Assembly: GCF_000479005.1 (NCBI RefSeq)
Contig: NZ_AWXC01000007.1
Location: 1-64,000 of the forward strand
Direction: 5' to 3'
Origin: Prevotella sp. BV3P1
GTDB taxonomy: Bacteria > Bacteroidota > Bacteroidia > Bacteroidales > Bacteroidaceae
Length of the DNA: 64,000 nucleotides
The stretch's first letter is position 1. Every line of letters starts with the position of its first letter. The notes under the pieces were generated by a model. The model searched no databases and was not told the origin of the DNA. It saw nothing but the letters and a program-made list of their open reading frames with translations. A program made the position numbers and the translations under genes. Below, piece by piece: positions 1 to 8,695 of the stretch.

Positions 1-311
1 CCCCCCCCGATTATTTAACACTTTTTATTGGTTATCTATTGCTGGAGAGTCTCCTGCTACCTCTTATTGTAAGGCAGAAGAGGAGAGGACTATTGCCGTA
101 TCCGTAAGTGCGGTACGCTGCTACACACGCTCTTCTTGATACCTTGATAACCATCTGTCGTGACATGACTGCAAGACAGTGACGGAAGCAACTTTGGAAG
201 ATAAAGGCGATATTAAACAATTAACCTAACTGACAACAATATGAAGGAAAGGGTTACAAACATACAAAGGGAGCCATTAACCATTTAACAAGCACTAAAT
301 TTGAAAACAAA
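1..311. other. Left-edge intergenic DNA
   Basis: I see no convincing gene in these first 311 bases. A short minus-strand reading frame at about 32-220 has no recognisable motif and looks accidental. A TAAATTTG at 296-303 fits the Bacteroidetes -7 box just before the small ORF at 312, but no TTTG -33 element is visible at the right distance. Confidence 0.5.
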
Positions 312-515
312 ATGAAAGAAACAGTAAAACATAAAATGCCATACACTACACCTTTATGCGAGGTGATAAAGATTGGCGGAGATGACAACCTATTGGATAA
401 CTGGGGCATACAAGCCAGCATAGAGGAACCCATAGATGGTGGGGAAATTGAGGATGCCAAGAGGTATGATTTTTCGGAGGAAGACTTCGACATGAAATAT
501 AGCTGGGAAGACTGA
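312..515 (+). CDS. Small acidic hypothetical protein (67 aa)
   Basis: Sixty-seven codons from an ATG that follows a -7-like box by 8 bases. The product has a basic first dozen residues and then a strongly acidic tail rich in Asp and Glu. There is no signal peptide, membrane segment or cysteine. It sits 80-115 bases upstream of a large lipoprotein on the same strand, so the two may be co-transcribed. I do not recognise a family. Small acidic ORFs like this are often found ahead of cell-surface lipoprotein genes in Prevotella, but a role cannot be assigned from sequence. Confidence 0.6.
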   Translation: MKETVKHKMPYTTPLCEVIKIGGDDNLLDNWGIQASIEEPIDGGEIEDAKRYDFSEEDFDMKYSWED

Positions 516-629
516 CGACTCACCTACAAACCTGTCGCCAAGTTAGACGGGATAAAGGGAGCAACATAGGCTTTTCGACACTAAGAACAGAACAAAATGA
601 AAAGAGAAAAAACAAAAAATAGGACATCT

Positions 630-2852
630 ATGAAAACAACTATACATAACCTACGCAAGGTTGTCATGCTTTGCGTCACACTCGCAATCATGGGACTCAC
701 GCTCGGATCGTGTGCCAGCGACATCGATGACAGCCTATCCTCTACTCCCGACAAGGAGAGCGGGCAGACGAAGTATCCAACCACAACTATACGCATGTAC
801 ATTGGCGACATGCAGATGGACGGCGAGACTCAGAAAATAGTTCACGAACTGGCAAGTAATGCCAAGACATACGGTGTCATCACCCGTGCCATCTCGCTCG
901 ACAACAACGGCAAGGTGAAGAACGGACAAGACTTCATCGCCACCTGCTACATCATGAACGAGCGCACACAGCAACTCGGCAAATTCACATACAAGTGGCA
1001 GACCAAGCGCAGCGATAACAACGACCTACAGCTCAACGACCCCAACGGTGAGGGAAAATTGCAAAACATCACCGTGACATGGGTACTCGGCAGTCCCTCC
1101 AACAACATCTCTGGCGACGGCTGGGAAGTGTGCGCCGTAGCTGGTGGAACGGAGAAAGAAGTGGGAGGAGGTGCCAACGGAGCGATGCGCCACAGCGTGA
1201 GCTTCCAACCACAGATGGTACCCGACAACAGTCCTGAAACCAAACAGGGTGGTAACGTAAGAATGGCAAACAACAACGAGCCCATCGCCTTCGTCTCCAA
1301 CAGCAAGCCAATAACCATGAGAAATGGTGCACCGTTCGCTCGTTTCAAATTCAAGATGCCTGGCACGCTTGTCAAAATAAAGGTGAAACGTGATGACAAT
1401 GTGTCCAAGTCGCACGACTATTTTCTTAAAACCAACGCCCTGCACCCTATGGGCGTGTTCTGCCCCATAACAGACAAAGGCAAACTCAAAGCTGGAGACA
1501 TCAGCACATGGTGGGAAAGCACCTGTCCTGTCATCGTCCGTAATTTCGACAACAACGACAACTACATACTCCACCTCAACGGCAAAGCCAAGGAAACGAT
1601 ACACCTCACTGAGGGCGGAGCTGAATATGATGTATGGTACATGTGGGGCATGCCCACCGACAAGGCAGGCGTTGAGACCATGATGGGGTCGTGGACAGGC
1701 GGCTACATTCTCAAACAAGCCAAGAAAGCCAATGCGCAAGGTCCGTTTATCAGCAAGCACGACTTCAAGAAAGATGGCGGCAAGATGCGCACCCTCACCG
1801 CCAACGTGCACGACTCGGAACCGTACCCAGCATTCAACTTCCTCAACTTCCTCTCTCGCGCAGCCAAGCACAACATCGCCGCCCCCAAGACATGGTGGGA
1901 CAACGATTGCTATCTCAACAGCAACAATTGGCCCGATAATAGAAATGGGCATACAGTTTGGTATACATGGGAGGATGCGATGCAATACAAAAAGGTAATG
2001 CCCGAGGATAACGTGTGGCACACCCCCTCGCTCACCGAGCTGACCACGCTCTTCCCATTCCCCGCAGAGTATGGAAAATGGAAGGATCAGGGAAAGGACG
2101 TTTGCGTCTGTCCCGGAAAGGAAAGAACGTTCCAGAACGAGAACGACCTGTACCTGGAATGGATGACGCTCTATGCTGAAATCGAGGAATCAAATGGATA
2201 TCTATTTGTAAGAGACCTTATTCCGGATAACGGCGGCGATCTTGCAGCAGAACAGATGAAAGACCTCAATACACAAGGCTTTTTCAGCAATTTCTACACC
2301 ACGGAAGATGGCAAGACTACTTATGCCATACGCTTCTTCCGAAGTTCGAAATACGGAGACAGGCTCTGTTGCGCTTACAAATGGGAGACGCGCAACTGGC
2401 CCGACCGCAAAGACACCAACGAGAACCAACTCGTCGTGACCAGCCGTTGGATAGGCAACGCGCCTCTAAAGGTGTCTGACATTATGAGCGACGCATGGTG
2501 GAATGGTGAGGACAGTAAGTTCAACGTGCAAGTGAAACTGCCGTGCCAAGGCGAGAGCGCAGGTATTAAATACACGAATTACCGTAATTCGATGACGATG
2601 ATAGCTGGCAGCAACCACCAAACTGCCGGTGTCAAAACACAGCACTTCGCCCGCGTTTTCTCCAGCCATAAAGGAGGAACCTTCCAGCGTAAGACCCAAT
2701 GGAGAATGGGATTCATACACCCATTCACCAATCTTATGATGTGCAATGAGAAAGGAAAACCGGGAGACGAATACAACGAGGAGGGAAGCGGTCACGGCTC
2801 AGGTAAAAATTGGCCTCGCCCAAAAACAGGATGGCACGCTAATCCGAGATAA
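630..2852 (+). CDS. Large surface lipoprotein of unknown function
   Basis: About 740 residues. The start at 630 gives a normal lipoprotein signal: basic n-region, hydrophobic stretch and an LGSC lipobox near residue 27. An in-frame ATG at 597 would only lengthen the n-region. The body is rich in Asn, Thr, Trp and Gly. The C-terminal half has a W-H-T-P-S-L-T-E-L element of the kind seen in Bacteroidetes extracellular repeat domains (Fib_succ_major or fimbrillin-associated proteins). I infer an exported, probably surface-exposed lipoprotein, possibly fimbria-like. No catalytic motif is visible. A strong inverted repeat 37 bases past the stop probably ends the transcript. Confidence 0.65.
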   Translation: MKTTIHNLRKVVMLCVTLAIMGLTLGSCASDIDDSLSSTPDKESGQTKYPTTTIRMYIGDMQMDGETQKIVHELASNAKTYGVITRAISLDNNGKVKNGQDFIATCYIMNERTQQLGKFTYKWQTKRSDNNDLQLNDPNGEGKLQNITVTWVLGSPSNNISGDGWEVCAVAGGTEKEVGGGANGAMRHSVSFQPQMVPDNSPETKQGGNVRMANNNEPIAFVSNSKPITMRNGAPFARFKFKMPGTLVKIKVKRDDNVSKSHDYFLKTNALHPMGVFCPITDKGKLKAGDISTWWESTCPVIVRNFDNNDNYILHLNGKAKETIHLTEGGAEYDVWYMWGMPTDKAGVETMMGSWTGGYILKQAKKANAQGPFISKHDFKKDGGKMRTLTANVHDSEPYPAFNFLNFLSRAAKHNIAAPKTWWDNDCYLNSNNWPDNRNGHTVWYTWEDAMQYKKVMPEDNVWHTPSLTELTTLFPFPAEYGKWKDQGKDVCVCPGKERTFQNENDLYLEWMTLYAEIEESNGYLFVRDLIPDNGGDLAAEQMKDLNTQGFFSNFYTTEDGKTTYAIRFFRSSKYGDRLCCAYKWETRNWPDRKDTNENQLVVTSRWIGNAPLKVSDIMSDAWWNGEDSKFNVQVKLPCQGESAGIKYTNYRNSMTMIAGSNHQTAGVKTQHFARVFSSHKGGTFQRKTQWRMGFIHPFTNLMMCNEKGKPGDEYNEEGSGHGSGKNWPRPKTGWHANPR

Positions 2853-2888
2853 CTTCCCTTACAGAATACAATTTCTTTTTACATGATA

Positions 2889-2936
2889 AAGACACAGGTT
2901 GAAATACGCCTCACAGTGCATTCCAACCTGTGTCTT
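2889..2936 (+). terminator. Probable terminator hairpin
   Basis: A perfect 13-bp inverted repeat: left arm 2889-2901 (AAGACACAGGTTG), right arm 2924-2936, 22-base loop. It lies just after the lipoprotein stop. The right arm ends in TCTT followed by C-T-C-G rather than a long T-run, so it is an imperfect intrinsic terminator. Confidence 0.55.
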
Positions 2937-3018
2937 CTCGAATATATTATATAAATTATCCAAATTAGAATTAAGCATATATTATTCATAAGGTATAAAA
3001 AAAGAAACGTTCAATTGT

Positions 3019-3068
3019 GGCGTAATGGACATCTGGAGCTTTTCAGCCTACCAAATGTCCATTACGCC
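3019..3068. repeat. 14-bp perfect inverted repeat
   Basis: Arms 3019-3032 (GGCGTAATGGACAT) and 3055-3068 are exact reverse complements around a 22-base loop. It is separate from the hairpin at 2889-2936 and has the same loop length. No gene or T-tract adjoins it. Apart from this hairpin and the operator-like copies near 3.2 kb, the 2853-3274 gap holds no coding sequence I can support. Confidence 0.7.
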
Positions 3069-3177
3069 TAATTTAAATGCTGTATGTGCAAACCTAAAAT
3101 CTTATTCAAAGGGATTATTGTTTGTATGAGGAGTGTCATTTACAGCATTCACTTCACCCATATTATATTCGGTAAAC

Positions 3178-3288
3178 ATTATCTTTCGCAAACATAATTT
3201 TGATTAGAATTAAAATTATTGGTGATTTTGTGTGTTGATAGTTATTAAAATATTATCTTTGTAAAACATAATCTTTGGCAAAGATAAT
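3178..3288 (+). promoter_or_regulatory. Promoter with three 21-bp palindromic operator candidates
   Basis: Three copies of one palindrome, ATWATCTTT-N3-AAASATAAT, lie at 3178-3198, 3252-3272 and 3268-3288; the middle copy has one A/T difference in its core. The middle copy contains the -7 box TATCTTTG (3254-3261). A TTG at 3235-3237 lies a suitable distance upstream as the -33 element. The third copy overlaps the second by 5 bases and would sit at or just after the transcription start. The layout suggests tight repression, probably autoregulation, of the downstream ATPase gene; that role is inference. Confidence 0.6.
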
Positions 3289-3298
3289 TATTTATGAT

Positions 3299-4711
3299 AT
3301 GGAATTTATTGATAGAATAGAAGAAACTGCTACGTTCAAGCGTACGCTGGGCCTTAACCGACCTGTGCTCATTGTGATTTATGGCAGGCGGCGTATTGGA
3401 AAGTCAGAACTCGTCAAGCATGTTTTGACCGATCAGGATGTGTACCATCTAAGCGAAGAAGCACAGACGCAGCAGCAGATAGATTCCTTTGCTAAGACCG
3501 TTTCATTTACGTTTGACGGCTTTGACCGTGTGTCATACCATGATTGGGAAACGATACTCACCTCTATCAATCTATATGTTGGGGAAAACACATCAGTTTG
3601 CTTAGATGAGTTTTCTTATCTTGTCAAGAGCGACCCCTCGCTGCCTTCCATCATTCAACGATTGGTGGATAGCAAAAAACTGAAATACAACCTGATACTT
3701 TGTGGTTCCTCCCAACTGATGATGCACTCATTGGTACTCAATGAAACATCGCCCTTGTATCAACGCTGTGCTTGGCAGCCAAAGCTGAAGCAACTGTGTT
3801 TGCCTTATATCAAAGAAGCCCTGCATTGTTCCGACCAGCAGGCTGTTGAGGAATATGCCGTTTGGGGTGGTGTGCCTCGCTACTGGGAACTTCGTGCCGA
3901 CTTTGATAGTTTGGAAGTGGCGGTGCGCAATCTGCTGGTCAATAACTATGGCACGCTGTACGATGAGCCAACTTGGTTGCTTCGTGATGAACGTCGTGAT
4001 ACGGCTACATCTTTCTCATTACTTACTACGGTAGGCAACGGGGTGAATCGCATTTCGGAAATAGCCAGTCGTATGCAGCAGCCTGCGACCAACCTTTCTC
4101 AGCCCATTAGCATACTGACCGATTTAGGCTATGTGGAGAAAGATATACCCTTTGGTGACAATCCAAAGAGCAGCAAGAAAGGACTTTATCGGCTTGGTGA
4201 TAACTTTCTTTCCTTCTATTACAGGTTTATCAATCCCAACAAATATCTTATTGAGCTCGATCGTCAGGATCTCGTAATGGATATTATCCGTAAGGACTTC
4301 AACACATACGTTGGTCAGGTATGGGAAAGGATTTGTCGCAACTTCATAACGGGCAATGAAATTGATGGTGTAGTCTATGGCAATGCCTCACGCTGGTGGG
4401 GCAGCATACCAAAAGAAGATGGCAGCAATGACTACGAACAGATAGAGCTCGACCTTGTGGCTGAATCGCTTGACAAAAAGCATATCCTCGTAGCAGAATG
4501 TAAATGGCGAGAACGCGACGAGGCACAGAGCATTTATGAGCAATTAACAAGCCGTGCCAGCCGCTTACCCTTTGTAAAGAAGGGGCAAAAAGTACACACG
4601 ATATTGTTCCTCAAAACAGAAACCAAGGCTGATGTTCCATGCTATTATCCAAAAGACATCATAGCATCTATGCTTCAAGAGGATGCCTCCAAAGACAAAG
4701 CTTCATATTAA
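3299..4711 (+). CDS. AAA ATPase with DUF234-type nuclease-like C-terminal domain
   Basis: About 470 residues from the ATG at 3299. An upstream in-frame TTG at 3275 lies inside the operator palindrome, so I reject it. The N-terminus has a Walker A motif, GRRRIGKS (residues 29-36), followed by a C-L-D-E-F Walker B-like segment near residue 100. This matches the archaeal-type ATPase family that carries a C-terminal DUF234 domain. The C-terminus has a PD-(D/E)xK-like triad: D385 in an E-L-D-L-V strand and E400-C401-K402. A DNA-targeting role is therefore plausible, and such ATPases are common in accessory islands. It lies just upstream of the CRISPR locus, but a link to CRISPR function is not shown. 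Confidence 0.75.
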   Translation: MEFIDRIEETATFKRTLGLNRPVLIVIYGRRRIGKSELVKHVLTDQDVYHLSEEAQTQQQIDSFAKTVSFTFDGFDRVSYHDWETILTSINLYVGENTSVCLDEFSYLVKSDPSLPSIIQRLVDSKKLKYNLILCGSSQLMMHSLVLNETSPLYQRCAWQPKLKQLCLPYIKEALHCSDQQAVEEYAVWGGVPRYWELRADFDSLEVAVRNLLVNNYGTLYDEPTWLLRDERRDTATSFSLLTTVGNGVNRISEIASRMQQPATNLSQPISILTDLGYVEKDIPFGDNPKSSKKGLYRLGDNFLSFYYRFINPNKYLIELDRQDLVMDIIRKDFNTYVGQVWERICRNFITGNEIDGVVYGNASRWWGSIPKEDGSNDYEQIELDLVAESLDKKHILVAECKWRERDEAQSIYEQLTSRASRLPFVKKGQKVHTILFLKTETKADVPCYYPKDIIASMLQEDASKDKASY

Positions 4712-4874
4712 CATTCTTAAGTTGGTAACTTTTGCAAGTTATGGAAAAACTATCCGCCACAAAATTAGATGACTGCGCTATCGTAATCTGTCTTCAAGGA
4801 AAAACAACTCGCAAATGGAAAACATGAAATAAGAGAAAGTGTGGTTTAAAGACGAGTGTATAATACACCCTCAA
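4712..4874. other. Gap between ATPase gene and tracrRNA
   Basis: AT-rich non-coding DNA. It contains a small palindrome GTGTAT-A-ATACAC at 4856-4868, just beyond the tracrRNA terminator, and TAACTT/AAGTTA arms at 4726-4741. No ORF is supportable. Confidence 0.5.
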
Positions 4875-4875
4875 T

Positions 4876-4960
4876 AAAATAAGCCCCTCCGAAGAGGGGC
4901 TGTAGGACTTGCATCCTTCGGCATATAGCCTTATTGTGATAAGATGTAGAATATCTTATG
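4876..4960 (-). ncRNA. tracrRNA for the type II-C CRISPR-Cas9 system
   Basis: Read on the minus strand, this holds every expected tracrRNA part. The anti-repeat (positions 4952-4933) is ATTCTACATCTTATCACAAT. It pairs with the first 20 nt of the CRISPR repeat over 18 positions, counting G-U pairs; the only break is a two-by-two U·U internal loop. The usual nexus AATAAGGC-TATAT-GCCG follows (4935-4919). The 3' end is a perfect 8-bp terminator stem, AGCCCCTC-TTCG-GAGGGGCT (4901-4882), followed by TTATTTT. The promoter is consensus (see next entry) and predicts a 5' end near 4960, so the RNA is about 85 nt with the anti-repeat close to its 5' end. It is divergent from cas9. Confidence 0.9.
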
Positions 4961-4963
4961 TGG

Positions 4964-5012
4964 CAAATGTAAACAAAATATTTGTTACTAACAAATATTT
5001 TTTCTAATTTTA
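4964..5012. promoter_or_regulatory. Divergent, overlapping tracrRNA and cas9 promoters sharing a palindrome
   Basis: For tracrRNA (minus): -33 TTTG at 4995-4992 and -7 TACATTTG at 4971-4964, spaced 20 bp, an exact fit to the Bacteroidetes consensus. For cas9 (plus): TTTG at 4981-4984 and TAATTTTA at 5005-5012, also 20 bp apart but with a weaker -7. A perfect inverted repeat with 11-bp arms (4976-4986 and 4990-5000, AAATATTTGTT / AACAAATATTT) contains both -33 elements. One protein bound here could block both promoters. Confidence 0.65.
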
Positions 5013-5032
5013 CAGAAATAAATTTATTTATT

Positions 5033-8000
5033 ATGAACAAACGCATATTAGGATTGGATACTGGCACCAACAGTTTGGGGTGGGCAGTAGTTGATTGGGA
5101 CGAGCATGCCCAGAGTTACGAGTTTATTAAATATGGTGATGTTATCTTTCAAGAAGGTGTAAAAATTGAAAAGGGGATAGAATCTTCTAAGGCTGCCGAG
5201 CGTTCGGGGTATAAGGCTATACGGAAACAATATTTTCGACGTCGCTTACGCAAAATACAAGTGTTGAAGGTGTTGGTGAAATATCATCTTTGTCCTTATT
5301 TGAGTGATGATGATTTACGGCAGTGGCATTTGCAGAAGCAATATCCTAAAAGCGATGAGTTGATGTTATGGCAGCGCACAAGCGATAAAAAGGGGAAAAA
5401 TCCTTATTATGATAGACATAGATGTCTGCACGAAAAATTAGATTTAACGGTTGAGGCTGATAGATATACCTTAGGTCGTGCTTTATATCATTTAACGCAA
5501 CGGCGTGGCTTTTTGAGTAATCGACTGGACACCAGTGCAGATAATAAAGAAGACGGAGTGGTGAAATCGGGAATTTCGCAGCTGTCGACAGAAATGGAAG
5601 AGGCGGGATGCGAATATCTTGGAGATTATTTTTATAAGCTCTATGATGAACAAGGTAACAAGGTGCGCATCAGACAAAGGTACACAGACCGTAATAAACA
5701 TTACCAGCATGAGTTTGATGCTATTTGTGAAAAGCAAGAACTAAGCAGCGAGTTAATAGAAGATTTGCAACGAGCCATCTTCTTTCAACTACCGCTTAAA
5801 TCGCAAAGGCACGGTGTAGGCAGGTGTACCTTTGAAAGAGGGAAACCGCGTTGTGCCGATTCGCATCCTGATTATGAAGAATTTAGAATGCTTTGTTTTG
5901 TCAACAACATTCAAGTAAAAGGACCTCACGATTTAGAGCTACGTCCCTTAACTTACGAGGAGCGAGAGAAAATTGAACCTTTGTTTTTCCGTAAATCAAA
6001 ACCTAATTTCGACTTTGAAGACATAGCCAAGGCATTGGCAGGCAAGAAAAACTACGCTTGGATACATGACAAAGAAGAAAGAGCTTACAAGTTTAATTAT
6101 AGAATGACACAGGGCGTGCCGGGATGTCCTACTACAGCACAGTTGAAAAGCATATTTGGCGATGATTGGAAGACAGGTATAGCCGAGACATACACACTTA
6201 TTCAAAAGAAGAATGGGAGTAAGAGTTTGCAAGAAATGGAGGACGATGTTTGGAATGTGTTGTATTCTTTTTCATCGGTTGAAAAGCTAAAAGAGTTTGC
6301 TCATCACAAGTTGCAGTTGGATGAGGAGAGTGCAGAGAAGTTTGCAAAGATAAAACTAAGTCACAGTTTTGCAGCGCTAAGCCTGAAAGCGATACGCAAA
6401 TTCTTACCGTTCTTGCGCAAGGGAATGTATTATACGCATGCTTCGTTCTTTGCGAACATTCCTACCATAGTAGGTAAAGAAATATGGAACAATGAGCAGA
6501 ACAGAAAGTATATCATGGAGAATGTTGGTGAACTGGTTTTCAATTATCAACCTAAACATCGTGAAGTACAAGGAACGATTGAAATGCTGATCAAAGATTT
6601 TCTTGCCAACAACTTCGAGTTACCAGCAGGGGCAACAGACAAACTATATCATCCTTCTATGATAGAAACCTACCCTCATGCGCAACGCAACGAATTTGGC
6701 ATATTGCAATTGGGCTCGCCACGAACCAATGCCATCCGAAATCCCATGGCTATGCGCTCTCTTCATATCTTGAGACGGGTGGTAAATCAGTTGTTGAAAG
6801 AAAGTATCATTGACGAAAATACGGAAGTACATGTTGAGTACGCCCGAGAATTGAATGATGCCAATAAGCGAAGAGCAATTGCAGGTTGGCAAAAAGAGCA
6901 AGACAAACAACACAAAAAATATGTCGATGAAATAAGGAAGTTATACAAAGAAGAAACAGGAAAAGACATTGAACCAACTCAAACAGATGTGTTAAAGTTT
7001 CAACTTTGGGAGGAACAAGACCACCATTGCTTATATACAGGTGAACAAATAGGTATCACAGACTTTATTGGGAGTAATCCGAAGTTTGATATAGAGCACA
7101 CTATTCCACAGAGTGTTGGTGGAGACAGCACACAGATGAACCTTACATTGTGTGACAATCGGTTTAACAGAGAGATAAAGAAAGCCAAGCTACCTGCACA
7201 ATTGTCGAATCACGAAGAGATATTGGCAAGAATTGAACCGTGGAAAAACAAATATGAACAGAAGATAAAAGAACGTGACAAGCAACGCACATTTGCTGGA
7301 ATGGATAAAGCGGTGAAAGATTTAAGGATACAAAAACGCCATAAGCTACAAATGGACATCGATTATTGGCGAGGAAAGTATGAGCGATTTACCATGACCG
7401 AAGTGCCCGAAGGGTTCAGTAGGAGACAGGGAACTGGCATCGGACTTATTTCTCGTTATGCAGGGTTGTATCTCAAGTCGTTATTCCATCAAGCAGACAG
7501 TCGCAATAAGTCGAATGTTTATGTGGTAAAAGGCGTGGCAACAGCCGAGTTTCGTAAAATGTGGGGGCTGCAAAGTGAGTATGAAAAGAAATGTAGAGAT
7601 AATCATTCTCATCATTGTATGGATGCTATCACCATTGCATGCATCGGAAAGAGAGAGTACGATCTCATGGCTGAATATTATCGCATGGAAGAAACATTTA
7701 GGCAAGGCAGAGGTTCCAAACCTAAATTCTCAAAACCTTGGGCTACATTTACAGAGGATGTTCTCAACATATATAAAAACTTATTGGTAGTACACGACAC
7801 ACCGAACAACATGCCGAAGCATACAAAAAAGTATGTGCAGACATCTAAAGGAAAGGTGTTGGCTCAAGGTGACACGGCAAGAGGTAGTTTACATCTTGAC
7901 ACATATTATGGCGCAATAGAGCGAGATGGAGAAATAAGATATGTTGTTCGGCGACCACTCAGTTCGTTTACAAAACCAAAAGAGCTTGAAAATATTGTCG

Positions 8001-8689
8001 ATGAAACCGTGAAGCGAACTATTAAAGAAGCAATAGCGGACAAAAATTTCAAGCAGGCTATAGCGGAACCAATCTATATGAATGAGGATAAAGGCATACT
8101 TATAAAAAAGGTAAGATGCTTTGCTAAATCCGTGAAGCAACCCATCAACATCAGACAACATCGAGATTTGTCCAAGAAAGAATATAAACAGCAATATCAT
8201 GTAGTGAATGAAAATAATTACATGTTGGTTATTTATGAGGGTTTGGTGAAAAATAAAGTGGTTAGAGAATTTGAAATAGTAAGCTATATCGAGGCTGCCA
8301 AATATTATAAACGAAGTCAAGACCGAAATATATTCTCGTCAATAGTGCCTACTCACAGCGCCAAATATGGATTACCACTTAAAACAAAACTTTTAATGGG
8401 GCAGCTGGTGTTAATGTTTGAAGAAAATCCTGACGAAATACAAGTGGATAATACCAAAGACTTAGTTAAAAGACTCTACAAGGTGGTTGGCATTAAAAAA
8501 GATGGACGTGTAAAATTTAAATTTCATCAAGAGGCTCGTAAAGATGGTTTGCTTATTTTTAGCACTCCTTATAAAAACAATAATGGTTATGTTCCTATTT
8601 TCAGACATAGTAAAAAAAATATCAACATATTAGTAGATGGTAAAGATTTTACTATCGACATTCTTGGTAAAGTAACGCTTAAAGAGTAA
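5033..8689 (+). CDS. cas9: CRISPR-associated endonuclease Cas9, type II-C
   Basis: A 1218-residue RNA-guided DNA endonuclease. The ATG at 5033 gives the canonical N-terminus with RuvC-I (L-G-L-D9-T-G-T-N-S-L-G-W). An upstream TTG at 4982 falls inside the promoter and is rejected. An Arg/Lys-rich bridge helix follows (about residues 50-80). RuvC-II has Glu602 in V-H-V-E-Y-A-R-E. HNH has D686-I-E-H689 with N712 downstream, and RuvC-III has H861 and D864 in H-H-C-M-D-A. All expected catalytic residues are present, so both DNA strands should be cut. The C-terminal third (about 900-1218) is the likely PAM-interacting part. The size sits between compact and large Cas9s. No csn2 or cas4 follows, which fits type II-C. 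cas1 starts 6 bases after the stop. Confidence 0.95.
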   Translation: MNKRILGLDTGTNSLGWAVVDWDEHAQSYEFIKYGDVIFQEGVKIEKGIESSKAAERSGYKAIRKQYFRRRLRKIQVLKVLVKYHLCPYLSDDDLRQWHLQKQYPKSDELMLWQRTSDKKGKNPYYDRHRCLHEKLDLTVEADRYTLGRALYHLTQRRGFLSNRLDTSADNKEDGVVKSGISQLSTEMEEAGCEYLGDYFYKLYDEQGNKVRIRQRYTDRNKHYQHEFDAICEKQELSSELIEDLQRAIFFQLPLKSQRHGVGRCTFERGKPRCADSHPDYEEFRMLCFVNNIQVKGPHDLELRPLTYEEREKIEPLFFRKSKPNFDFEDIAKALAGKKNYAWIHDKEERAYKFNYRMTQGVPGCPTTAQLKSIFGDDWKTGIAETYTLIQKKNGSKSLQEMEDDVWNVLYSFSSVEKLKEFAHHKLQLDEESAEKFAKIKLSHSFAALSLKAIRKFLPFLRKGMYYTHASFFANIPTIVGKEIWNNEQNRKYIMENVGELVFNYQPKHREVQGTIEMLIKDFLANNFELPAGATDKLYHPSMIETYPHAQRNEFGILQLGSPRTNAIRNPMAMRSLHILRRVVNQLLKESIIDENTEVHVEYARELNDANKRRAIAGWQKEQDKQHKKYVDEIRKLYKEETGKDIEPTQTDVLKFQLWEEQDHHCLYTGEQIGITDFIGSNPKFDIEHTIPQSVGGDSTQMNLTLCDNRFNREIKKAKLPAQLSNHEEILARIEPWKNKYEQKIKERDKQRTFAGMDKAVKDLRIQKRHKLQMDIDYWRGKYERFTMTEVPEGFSRRQGTGIGLISRYAGLYLKSLFHQADSRNKSNVYVVKGVATAEFRKMWGLQSEYEKKCRDNHSHHCMDAITIACIGKREYDLMAEYYRMEETFRQGRGSKPKFSKPWATFTEDVLNIYKNLLVVHDTPNNMPKHTKKYVQTSKGKVLAQGDTARGSLHLDTYYGAIERDGEIRYVVRRPLSSFTKPKELENIVDETVKRTIKEAIADKNFKQAIAEPIYMNEDKGILIKKVRCFAKSVKQPINIRQHRDLSKKEYKQQYHVVNENNYMLVIYEGLVKNKVVREFEIVSYIEAAKYYKRSQDRNIFSSIVPTHSAKYGLPLKTKLLMGQLVLMFEENPDEIQVDNTKDLVKRLYKVVGIKKDGRVKFKFHQEARKDGLLIFSTPYKNNNGYVPIFRHSKKNINILVDGKDFTIDILGKVTLKE

Positions 8690-8695
8690 GCCGAT

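Noticed and set aside
1026..2021. A 331-codon minus-strand frame opposite the large lipoprotein
   Set aside because: It mirrors the codon bias of the real gene on the other strand and has no recognisable motif.
4982..5032. An N-terminal extension of Cas9 from a TTG at 4982
   Set aside because: The codons fall in the palindromic promoter, and Cas9 proteins begin close to the RuvC-I motif, as from the ATG at 5033.
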